Shown here piece by piece: positions 1-6,454 of a stretch of DNA of 7,099 nt. The stretch is from Thioalkalivibrio sp. (GTDB lineage Bacteria > Pseudomonadota > Gammaproteobacteria > Ectothiorhodospirales > Ectothiorhodospiraceae). The position numbers and the translations under genes are program-made. The stretch is taken from positions 1 to 7,099 of the forward strand of contig SKOF01000464.1 in assembly GCA_007120155.1 (NCBI GenBank), given 5' to 3'. Position 1 is the stretch's first letter. Each line of letters starts with the position of its first letter. The notes under the pieces were generated by a model. That model saw only the letters and a program-made list of their open reading frames with translations. It had not been told where the DNA came from and did not search any database.

Positions 1-236
1 CCCAGCAACGCCTCGATGCGCCCGCGCATTTCCGCGGCAGCCTTGTTGGTGAAGGTCACGGCAAGGATGCTGTGCGGGGACAGCCCCTCCACCTGGATCA
101 GCCACGCGATCCGCTGGGTCAGGACCCGGGTCTTGCCGCTGCCGGCCCCGGCGAGCACCAGTACCGGCCCCGGATCGGTGCTCACGGCTTCGCGCTGGGC
201 GGCGTTGAGAGAATCAAGCAGGGAGGAGACATCCAT
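1..236 (-). CDS. uvrD: DNA helicase II UvrD, N-terminal fragment (3' part outside window)
   Basis: Superfamily 1A 3'-5' DNA helicase that acts in nucleotide excision repair and methyl-directed mismatch repair in the cytoplasm. Only the first 78 codons are in the window. Seen in the sequence: the start MDVSSLLDSLNAAQREAV is nearly identical to E. coli UvrD (MDVSYLLDSLNDKQREAV), with the Q-motif glutamine at Q14. Walker A, AGAGSGKT, is at residues 29-36, and motif Ia, VTFTNKAAAEMR, at 60-71. The MDVS start separates UvrD from Rep and PcrA, which begin differently. The ATG at 234-236 is chosen because it matches the E. coli N-terminus exactly. No clear Shine-Dalgarno precedes it; an AT-rich TTTGATAAACT lies just upstream and might be part of a promoter giving a very short leader. 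The gene is divergent from sucA. Helicase domains 1B, 2A and 2B are not visible, so intactness cannot be judged. Confidence 0.95.
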   Translation of the reverse strand, partial: MDVSSLLDSLNAAQREAVSTDPGPVLVLAGAGSGKTRVLTQRIAWLIQVEGLSPHSILAVTFTNKAAAEMRGRIEALL

Positions 237-254
237 CGGAGCAGTTTATCAAAC

Positions 255-286
255 CGGGGAGCCGCTTCGGCAGATGGAGGTCCCCG
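255..286. repeat. Nested inverted repeat in the uvrD upstream region
   Basis: CGGGGA (255-260) and TCCCCG (281-286) are perfect inverted copies. They enclose a second small hairpin, GCCG-CTT-CGGC (261-271). The element starts about 19 bp upstream of the uvrD start codon, so it could fall in the uvrD leader or promoter on the - strand. There is no T-tract on either side, so it is not a typical terminator. In GC-rich DNA such short arms can arise by chance. Confidence 0.3.
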
Positions 287-325
287 TCACGGCGCACGAA
301 CGGGTATGTAACGAAACTATGGGCA

Positions 326-381
326 TGGACGCCGCTGCCGGGAACGTCTATGTATATGTGTGGACCAATGTTTGGACGCCG
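326..381 (+). repeat. Direct repeat TGGACGCCG upstream of sucA
   Basis: The nonamer TGGACGCCG occurs at 326-334 and again at 373-381, with starts 47 bp apart. A third, shorter TGGAC lies at 361-365, 12 bp before the second copy. Because the copies flank the AT-richer stretch that may contain the sucA promoter, they could be operator half-sites. No known regulator is recognised, and chance is possible. Confidence 0.3.
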
Positions 382-510
382 TCGTGCCACAGGTCAGTGT
401 ATGCTGAAGGGGTCCGGCACGGCTGGCGGCATTTCAGGGAGAGAAACTCAGGCGGGCGGGTGCGCTGGTAGCCTGTCCACGATTCACTTCAAGTCACAAG
501 ACGGCATCAA

Positions 511-3351
511 ATGAACGATTCCAGTTCCGGTGCCGGGCTACGGGCCCGGTGGAGCACCTCTCATCTGGACGCAGGCAACGCGACCTACCTGGACCACCTC
601 TACGAATCCTTCCTGCGCGATCCGGCCAATGTGCCCGCCGCCTGGCGAAGCTACTTCGAACAACTTCCCGGTGGGGCCGCGGCTGCCACGGACATCCCGC
701 ACAGCGAGGTGCGCGACGAGTTCCGCCGGCTCACCGAGGTCCGTCACCCGCGCGCCGGGCAGGCCATGGGCAGCCTGGAGCACGAGCGCAAGCAGGTGCG
801 GGTGCTTCAGCTCATCAACGCCTATCGCTTCCTGGGCCACCGCAAAGCCCGGCTCGATCCCCTGGGTATCAATCAACCGGCACCGCCCGAGGAACTCTCC
901 CTGGCCCACCACCAGCTCTCGGAGGCGGACCTGGGCACCGTGTTCAACACGGGCTCCCTGAGCGGCCCGGCGGAAGCACCGCTGAGGGAGATCCTGGACA
1001 TCCTGGAAAGCGCGTACTGCGCGACCATGGGCGCCGAGTACATGCATATCCCCGAGACCGTGGAGAAGCGCTGGCTGCAGAAGCGCCTGGAGGGCACGCG
1101 CGGGCGGGCCGGATTCACGGCGGCACAGCAGCGCTACATCCTGGACCGGCTCACCGCCGCCGAGGGCCTGGAGCGTTACCTGCACAGCCGCTACGTGGGC
1201 CAGAAGCGGTTCTCCCTGGAAGGGAGCGAGAGCCTGATTCCCATGCTGGACGATCTGATCCAGCGCGCCGGCGCGGCGGGCACCCGGGAAGTGGTCCTTG
1301 GCATGGCCCATCGGGGCCGACTCAATGTGCTGGTCAACATCCTGGGCAAGTCACCCCAGGAGCTGTTCCAGGAGTTCGAGGGCGTGCATCACCATGCCAC
1401 CGGCACCGGCGACGTGAAGTACCACATGGGCTTCTCCTCGGACATGAACACGCCCGGCGGTCCCGTGCATCTGGCGCTGGCCTTCAACCCCTCGCATCTG
1501 GAGATCGTGGGGCCGGTGGTGGAAGGGTCCGTGCGTGCGCGCCAGACACGGCTCCAGGATGCTGAGGGTGAGCGGGTCCTGCCGGTGGTGCTGCATGGCG
1601 ACGCCTCATTCGCCGGACAGGGCGTGGTCATGGAAACGCTGAACATGTCCCAGACCCGCGGCTTCTCCACCAAAGGCACGGTGCACATCGTCATCAACAA
1701 CCAGATCGGTTTCACCACCAGCACACTGCGCGACGCGCGCTCCACCGACTACTGCACCGACGTGGCCAAGATGGTCAACGCACCCATCCTGCACGTGAAC
1801 GGCGACGACCCCGAGGCGGTGGTGTTCGCCGCACAGATCGCCTTCGACTACCGTGCGGCCTTCAAGAAGGACGTGGTGATCGATCTGGTCTGCTACCGCC
1901 GCCAGGGCCACAACGAGGCCGACGAGCCGGCAGTGACCCAGCCCGCCATGTACCAGGCGATCCGCGAACTTCCCACCACGCGCGCCCTGTATGGCCGACG
2001 CCTGGTGGAGGCGGGCGTCATGGATGAGGACGAGGTGTCCGCCATGCAGGACACCTGCCGGGCGCGGCTGGATGCCGGTGACGCCATGGTTCCCCACCTG
2101 CGCGAGGAGCCCACGCCCAACCACCCGGTGGCAGACTGGACACCGTTCAGGGAGCAGGAATGGAACCAGCCCACGGATACCAGCCTGAGCCTGGACGCCC
2201 TGCGCGACATCTGGCGGCGTATGGAGCCACTGCCGGAAGGGTTCGAACTGCACCCGCGTGTGGCCAAGATCCTGGATGACCGGCGCAAGATGGCAGCCGG
2301 CGGACTGCCCGCGGACTGGGGCTTCGGCGAGACGCTGGCCTATGCCTCGCTGCTGGAGGCGGGCTATCCGGTCAGGCTCTCCGGACAGGACAGCGGGCGG
2401 GGCACCTTCTTTCATCGTCACGCGGTGCTGTTCAATCAGAAGAATGGCGAGCGCTGGATTCCGTTGCGCAAGTTCACCGGCGAGGAGGATTCCCGGTTCC
2501 TGGTGATCGACTCACTGCTCTCCGAGGAGGCGGTGCTCGCCTTCGAGTACGGATACGCCGCATCGGCCCCCAATACCCTGGTGATCTGGGAGGCCCAGTT
2601 CGGCGACTTCGCCAACGGCGCCCAGGTGGTCATCGACCAGTTCATCAGCTCCGGCGAACAGAAATGGGGCCGCCTGTGCGGACTGGTCATGTTCCTGCCC
2701 CACGGGTATGAGGGGCAGGGACCGGAGCACTCATCGGCACGGCTGGAACGCTACATGCAGCTGTCCGCCCAGCACAACATGCAGGTGTGCGTCCCTTCCA
2801 CGCCTGCGCAGATCTTCCACCTGCTGCGCCGCCAGATGCTGCGTCCCTACCGCAAGCCGCTGATCGTGATGACGCCCAAGAGCCTGCTCCGCCACCGGCT
2901 CGCCGTCAGTCCGCTGGAGGCCTTCACCGAAGGACGCTTCCACAACGTCATCGGCGAGATCGACGACCTCGCGGCAAACAAGGTGAAGCGCGTGGTCATG
3001 TGCGCCGGCAAACTCTATTACGACCTGCTGGAGAAGCGGCGCGCCGAGTCACTGGACCACGTGGTGGTGATTCGCATCGAGCAGCTCTACCCGTTCCCCG
3101 AGGACGAACTGGCGGAAGCGCTCGCGCCCTACACCCGGGCCGAGGAGTTCGTCTGGGCCCAGGAAGAACCGCGCAACCAGGGCGCCTGGTACCACAGCCA
3201 GCACCACATGCGCGCATTGCTGGGCCCGGAACGCTACCTGCAGCACGTCACCCGGCCCGCATCCGCATCACCCGCGGTCGGCCATCACGACGTGCATGTG
3301 CGTCAGCAGGAGGCGCTGGTGGCCAAGGCCCTGGGCCTGCCGCTCAAGTAG
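511..3351 (+). CDS. sucA: 2-oxoglutarate dehydrogenase E1 component (E1o)
   Basis: Thiamine-diphosphate-dependent decarboxylase of the TCA-cycle 2-oxoglutarate dehydrogenase complex (EC 1.2.4.2). It turns 2-oxoglutarate into CO2 and a succinyl group carried to the E2 lipoyl arm. At 946 aa it is close to E. coli SucA (933) and alignable throughout. Visible parts: the N-terminal E2-binding segment (about 15-50, YLDHLYESFLRDP); active-site histidines H267 in MAHRGRLN and H305 in VKYHMGF, matching E. coli H260 and H298; HGDASFAGQG (362-371); the ThDP/Mg motif from NGDDPEAV (430-437) to YRRQGHNEADEP (462-473); SGQDSGRGTFFHRHAV (from 624); GEQKWGRLCG; and the C-terminal QEEPRNQGAWY and RPASASPAVG. 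The ATG is the first possible start after the in-frame TAG at 469-471. Its Shine-Dalgarno is weak or absent. It is first gene of the operon, 45 bp before sucB. No missing catalytic residue or frameshift was seen. Confidence 0.98.
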   Translation: MNDSSSGAGLRARWSTSHLDAGNATYLDHLYESFLRDPANVPAAWRSYFEQLPGGAAAATDIPHSEVRDEFRRLTEVRHPRAGQAMGSLEHERKQVRVLQLINAYRFLGHRKARLDPLGINQPAPPEELSLAHHQLSEADLGTVFNTGSLSGPAEAPLREILDILESAYCATMGAEYMHIPETVEKRWLQKRLEGTRGRAGFTAAQQRYILDRLTAAEGLERYLHSRYVGQKRFSLEGSESLIPMLDDLIQRAGAAGTREVVLGMAHRGRLNVLVNILGKSPQELFQEFEGVHHHATGTGDVKYHMGFSSDMNTPGGPVHLALAFNPSHLEIVGPVVEGSVRARQTRLQDAEGERVLPVVLHGDASFAGQGVVMETLNMSQTRGFSTKGTVHIVINNQIGFTTSTLRDARSTDYCTDVAKMVNAPILHVNGDDPEAVVFAAQIAFDYRAAFKKDVVIDLVCYRRQGHNEADEPAVTQPAMYQAIRELPTTRALYGRRLVEAGVMDEDEVSAMQDTCRARLDAGDAMVPHLREEPTPNHPVADWTPFREQEWNQPTDTSLSLDALRDIWRRMEPLPEGFELHPRVAKILDDRRKMAAGGLPADWGFGETLAYASLLEAGYPVRLSGQDSGRGTFFHRHAVLFNQKNGERWIPLRKFTGEEDSRFLVIDSLLSEEAVLAFEYGYAASAPNTLVIWEAQFGDFANGAQVVIDQFISSGEQKWGRLCGLVMFLPHGYEGQGPEHSSARLERYMQLSAQHNMQVCVPSTPAQIFHLLRRQMLRPYRKPLIVMTPKSLLRHRLAVSPLEAFTEGRFHNVIGEIDDLAANKVKRVVMCAGKLYYDLLEKRRAESLDHVVVIRIEQLYPFPEDELAEALAPYTRAEEFVWAQEEPRNQGAWYHSQHHMRALLGPERYLQHVTRPASASPAVGHHDVHVRQQEALVAKALGLPLK

Positions 3352-3396
3352 GACTTCATCAGACTCTCAGCCAGAAGAACAACGCAAGGACAACCC

Positions 3397-4692
3397 ATGA
3401 GCACCGAACTGAAGATCCCCCAGTTACCCGAATCGGTAGCGGACGCCACCATCGTCACCTGGCACAAGGCCCAGGGAGATCAGGTCAGGCGTGACGAGGT
3501 GGTGGTGGACATCGAGACGGACAAGGTGGTCCTGGAGGTCCCGTCGCCCACCGACGGGGTCATCGAGAAGATCTCGGCCAGGGAGGGCGAAGTGGTCACC
3601 GCCGGTCAGGTGATCGGCAGCATCGGCGAGGGTTCCGGCGACAGCGCCGGGAAGCGGCAGGGGAATTCAGGCGGCGGGCGCAAGGACCGGGAGGCGAGGG
3701 ATGGCGGCGGGAAGGCCGGGACGGGGGAAGCCTCGGCGGCAAGGGGCGGCGCCGGATCGGTCACTCTGAGTCCGGCGGTGCGCAAGCTGGTGGCGGAGCA
3801 CGATCTGGACCCCTCGACCATCGAAGGCACCGGCAAGGACGGCCGGATACTCAAGGAGGATGTCCTGCGCCACCTGGAAACGGCGGAGCAGGACGAGACG
3901 AAGCGGAAAGACGCTCCCGAGTCGCGGGAAGCGCCCGCCCCCGAGCCAAAGGCGGAGGCGCCGGCGCGCCCGGCCCCCGCCCCCGCGGGTCAGCGCCCGG
4001 AGCGGCGCGTGCCCATGACCCGGATTCGTGCCCGCATCGCGGAACGCCTTCTGGAGGTTCAGCAGAACGCAGCCATTCTCACCACCTTTAACGAAGTCAA
4101 CATGGCGCCGGTGATGGAGATGCGCGCGCAGCACAAGGCGGCCTTCGAAAAGCGCCACGGCGTGCGCCTGGGGTTCATGTCGTTCTTCGTCAAGGCCGCC
4201 ACGGAGGCCCTGCGGCGCTTCCCGGAGGTCAACGCCTCCATCGACGGAAAGGACATCGTGTACCACGGCTACTTTGACATCGGTGTTGCGGTCTCCTCGC
4301 CCCGGGGGCTGGTGGTGCCCATCCTCCGGGACACGGACAGCCTCTCCATGGCCGACGTGGAGCGGACCATCACCGAGTTCGGCGAAAAGGCCAAAGGGGG
4401 CACCCTGTCCATGGATGACCTGACCGGCGGCACGTTCACCATTTCCAATGGCGGGGTGTTCGGTTCCCTGCTCTCCACGCCCATCATCAATCCGCCGCAG
4501 AGCGCCATTCTGGGTATGCACCGCATCCAGGAAAGGCCCATGGCGGAGAACGGTCAGGTGGTGATCCGGCCCATGATGTATCTGGCGCTGTCCTACGACC
4601 ATCGTATCGTCGACGGCCGGGAAGCGGTGCAGTTCCTGGTGACCATCAAGGATCTGCTGGAGGACCCGGCCCGGCTGCTGCTGGAGGTCTGA
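3397..4692 (+). CDS. sucB: Dihydrolipoyllysine-residue succinyltransferase (E2o core of the 2-oxoglutarate dehydrogenase complex)
   Basis: Forms the structural core of the complex and moves the succinyl group from its lipoyl-lysine to CoA (EC 2.3.1.61). It has 431 aa against 405 in E. coli. Domains in order: lipoyl domain 1-79, with the lipoylated lysine K43 in DIETDKVVLE; linker 1 (80-120), Gly-rich and charged with no proline; peripheral-subunit-binding domain 121-161 (SPAVRKL to LKEDVLRHLE), which binds E3 and/or E1; linker 2 (about 162-204), rich in Ala and Pro; and catalytic acyltransferase domain from about 205, with the active-site H402 and D406 in SYDHRIVDG, 29 and 25 residues from the C-terminus as in E. 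coli. The extra length lies in the linkers. AAGGA at 3386-3390, six bases before the ATG, is a good ribosome binding site. Calling it sucB rather than aceF or bkdB rests on sucA directly upstream and on the E. coli-like N-terminus and core. Confidence 0.98.
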   Translation: MSTELKIPQLPESVADATIVTWHKAQGDQVRRDEVVVDIETDKVVLEVPSPTDGVIEKISAREGEVVTAGQVIGSIGEGSGDSAGKRQGNSGGGRKDREARDGGGKAGTGEASAARGGAGSVTLSPAVRKLVAEHDLDPSTIEGTGKDGRILKEDVLRHLETAEQDETKRKDAPESREAPAPEPKAEAPARPAPAPAGQRPERRVPMTRIRARIAERLLEVQQNAAILTTFNEVNMAPVMEMRAQHKAAFEKRHGVRLGFMSFFVKAATEALRRFPEVNASIDGKDIVYHGYFDIGVAVSSPRGLVVPILRDTDSLSMADVERTITEFGEKAKGGTLSMDDLTGGTFTISNGGVFGSLLSTPIINPPQSAILGMHRIQERPMAENGQVVIRPMMYLALSYDHRIVDGREAVQFLVTIKDLLEDPARLLLEV

Positions 4693-4881
4693 GCCGGCGA
4701 TGCCGAAAGAAGCGACGGGATGAACAGGTTTTATCCGGACGCACGGGATGCCCGCATGGCGGGCGCAAGACCGCACGGTTCATAACCCATCCTGTCCATC
4801 CGGCACGCCGGGCCGCCGCTTCTTCGGGGCCTCGGGCACGGACGGACAGCCCGCCATAGAACGGATACACCGAGAGGCCCC
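4693..4881. other. Structured 189-bp gap between sucB and lpdA
   Basis: No gene is supported here. The gap is long for a co-transcribed sucB-lpd pair and is full of inverted sequence. GGATGAACAGG (4718-4728) is complementary with one mismatch to CCTGTCCATCC (4791-4801). The latter can also pair with CGGACGGACAG (4839-4849), again with one mismatch. A tight hairpin, GCCCGC-ATG-GCGGGC (4750-4764), sits between the first two arms. ATGGCGGGC (4756-4764) is also the perfect reverse complement of GCCCGCCAT (4849-4857). No T-run follows any stem. The gap may hold an mRNA processing or attenuation structure, a remnant of a dispersed intergenic repeat, or a secondary lpdA promoter. The data do not decide between these. 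Confidence 0.5.
4718..4801. repeat. Inverted repeat GGATGAACAGG / CCTGTCCATCC
   Basis: The outer arms are 4718-4728 and 4791-4801; 10 of 11 positions are complementary, and both copies are followed by a CGG-containing GC block. From memory, the GGATGAACAGG-type core resembles a family of short intergenic repeats seen in several proteobacterial genomes, but this was not checked. The arms enclose the perfect 6-bp hairpin at 4750-4764. Confidence 0.4.
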
Positions 4882-6321
4882 ATGAGCAATAAATACGACG
4901 TGATCGTGATCGGTGCCGGACCCGCCGGCTATGTGGCGGCCATCCGCTGCGCGCAGTTGGGCATGTCCACTGCATGCATCGACCGCTGGCAGGATGCCGA
5001 CGGCAAGAACCGCCTGGGCGGAACCTGCCTCAACGTGGGGTGCATCCCCTCCAAGGCCCTGCTGGAATCGTCGGAACAGTTCGAGCACGCCGGCCACGGC
5101 CTTGAACAGCATGGCGTGCGGCTGAAGGGACGTGAACTGGACCTGGACACCATGATGGCCCGCAAGGAACGGGTGGTGGCCAATCTCACCCAGGGAATCC
5201 AGAGTCTGTTCCGTGCCAACAAGGTCACCTGGCTTGCGGGCCACGGGCAACTCGCGGGGCAGGGGCGGGTACGGTTCACGCCGCACGACGGGGAACCCCG
5301 GGAGCTGGAGGCGGGACACGTGATCCTGGCGCCCGGATCGGTGCCCGTGGAACTCTCCAGCACCCCCTATGACGGGGAGTACGTGGTGGATTCCAGCGGG
5401 GCGCTGTCCTTTGACGCGGTTCCCGCGCGGCTCGGGGTCATCGGCGCGGGCGTGATCGGCCTGGAACTGGGCAGCGTGTGGCGGCGCCTTGGCGCCGAGG
5501 TGGTGCTGCTGGAGGCCCAGGAGACCTTTCTGAACTTCTGTGACGAACAGGTCGGGGGCGAGGCCCTCAAGGTCTTCACCCGCCAGGGACTGGATATCCG
5601 GCTCGCGGCCCGGGTCACCGGCTCCAAGGTCGACCGCAGGAAACGCCAGGTGGCGGTCACCTACGAGGACGGTGAAGGCACACACGAGGAGCGTTTCGAT
5701 CGGCTCATCGTCGCCGTGGGCCGCCGGCCCGCCACCGACGGACTCGTGGCGCCCGAGGTGGAGCTGGTGGTGGACGAACGGGGCATGCTGCATGTGGACG
5801 ACTATTGCGCGACCACACAGCCTGGGGTGTATGCGGTGGGCGACGCGGTGCGCGGTCCCATGCTGGCTCACAAGGGCTCCGAGGAAGGCATCATGGTGGC
5901 GGAGCGCATCGCCGGGCAGGCCGCCGCCATGCACTACGAGACCATCCCCAACGTCATCTACACCCTGCCGGAAGTCGCCTGGGTGGGGCGTACCGAACAG
6001 GCCCTGCGGGGCGCAGGCACCCCATATCGCTCCGGCGTGTTCCCGTTTGCGGCCTCGGGCAGGGCACGTGCCATGGATGACACCACGGGGATGGTCAAGA
6101 TCCTCACCCACGGGGAGACCGACCGCATCCTGGGCATGCATATCATCGGTCCCCAGGCATCGGAGCTCGTCGCCCAGGGGGTGATCGCCATGGAGCTGGG
6201 CGCCTCGGGTGAGGATCTGGCCCGCACGGTATTCGCCCATCCCACCCTGTCCGAGGCGGTCCACGAGGCCGCGCTGGCCACGCTGGGCCGGCCCATTCAC
6301 CTGGGCAAGACCGGCCGGTGA
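4882..6321 (+). CDS. lpdA: Dihydrolipoyl dehydrogenase (E3)
   Basis: FAD-dependent disulfide oxidoreductase (EC 1.8.1.4) that reoxidises the dihydrolipoyl group of E2 and reduces NAD+. At 479 aa it is the usual length and can be aligned from end to end with Pseudomonas LpdG. Visible parts: FAD-binding GAGPAG (11-16); redox disulfide C49/C54 in GGTCLNVGCIPSK; NAD-binding VIGAGVIGLELG (G188, G190, G193); the second FAD motif around GVYAVGDAVRGPMLAHKGSEEG; and the dimer-interface catalytic pair H453 and E458 in HPTLSE. The segment DRWQDADGKNRLGG (34-47), between the FAD fold and the cysteines, is the longer form seen in Pseudomonas LpdG. GAGAGG (4872-4877), four bases before the ATG, is a plausible ribosome binding site. 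Its position after sucAB marks it as the E3 of this complex; E3 enzymes are often shared with pyruvate dehydrogenase and glycine cleavage, which cannot be judged here. Confidence 0.97.
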   Translation: MSNKYDVIVIGAGPAGYVAAIRCAQLGMSTACIDRWQDADGKNRLGGTCLNVGCIPSKALLESSEQFEHAGHGLEQHGVRLKGRELDLDTMMARKERVVANLTQGIQSLFRANKVTWLAGHGQLAGQGRVRFTPHDGEPRELEAGHVILAPGSVPVELSSTPYDGEYVVDSSGALSFDAVPARLGVIGAGVIGLELGSVWRRLGAEVVLLEAQETFLNFCDEQVGGEALKVFTRQGLDIRLAARVTGSKVDRRKRQVAVTYEDGEGTHEERFDRLIVAVGRRPATDGLVAPEVELVVDERGMLHVDDYCATTQPGVYAVGDAVRGPMLAHKGSEEGIMVAERIAGQAAAMHYETIPNVIYTLPEVAWVGRTEQALRGAGTPYRSGVFPFAASGRARAMDDTTGMVKILTHGETDRILGMHIIGPQASELVAQGVIAMELGASGEDLARTVFAHPTLSEAVHEAALATLGRPIHLGKTGR

Positions 6322-6342
6322 ACGGTCCCCGGGGTCCGGCCG
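6312..6342 (+). terminator. Possible stem-loop at the end of lpdA (weak)
   Basis: CGGCCGG (6312-6318) and CCGGCCG (6336-6342) form a perfect 7-bp stem, with a 17-base loop that includes the lpdA TGA stop and the palindrome CCCCGGGG (6327-6334). There is no T-run, so it does not meet the intrinsic-terminator pattern. It may protect the 3' end or slow polymerase ahead of factor-dependent termination, or it may only reflect GC-rich sequence. Confidence 0.25.
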
Positions 6343-6454
6343 CCACGGCATCCGGATGATGGTCGCAGGGGCGGATCAGTCCCCGGATCACATCGGGGTC
6401 GGCGTCACGTACGGCGCGCAGCCTTCATAGCGGGGATCCAGGGGACGCAACGCC

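Larger units (their letters stand above)
237..510. promoter_or_regulatory. Divergent uvrD/sucA intergenic regulatory region
   Basis: This 274-bp gap between two divergent genes must hold the promoters of both uvrD (-) and the sucAB-lpdA operon (+). I see no hexamer pair close to the sigma70 consensus. The best + strand guess is TGGACG (326-331) with TATGTA (349-354) at 17-bp spacing, which is weak. TATGCT (400-405) is another possible -10, but it has no matching -35. The stretch 345-405 is locally AT-richer than its surroundings, as expected near a promoter. No RNA gene or convincing small ORF was found. The + strand reading frame entering from uvrD ends at a TAG (469-471), in frame with and upstream of sucA. 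Confidence 0.6.

Noticed and set aside
398..405. Extended -10 promoter TGTATGCT upstream of sucA
   Set aside because: An extended -10 needs one base between TG and the hexamer; here they are adjacent, and no -35 lies at suitable spacing.
16..471. + strand open frame (151 codons) over uvrD and the intergenic gap
   Set aside because: Its first half is antisense to the conserved UvrD N-terminus; no domain and no ribosome binding site.
1606..2421. - strand open frame (271 codons) opposite sucA
   Set aside because: Shadow of sucA, which is conserved throughout this interval.
3660..3727. Canonical G-quadruplex in sucB
   Set aside because: There are seven G-runs, but several gaps are 8-10 bases, so no four consecutive tracts meet the usual loop limit of seven.
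3667..4776. Long - strand open frame (369 codons) opposite sucB
   Set aside because: Antisense shadow of the conserved sucB; rich in His, Arg and Gly with no domain pattern.
4780..6351. Long - strand open frame (523 codons) opposite lpdA
   Set aside because: It lies antisense to a fully conserved E3 gene. In GC-rich genes such open antisense frames are common. Its translation has no recognisable domain.
6373..6390. Tandem GGATCA copies, 12 bp apart, in the lpdA downstream gap
   Set aside because: Only six bases long and without symmetry or a recognisable binding pattern; likely chance.
6381..6398. CCCCG/CGGGG hairpin near the frameshifted stop as a terminator for the - strand gene
   Set aside because: Only five pairs and no T-run on the - strand side; too weak to call a terminator.
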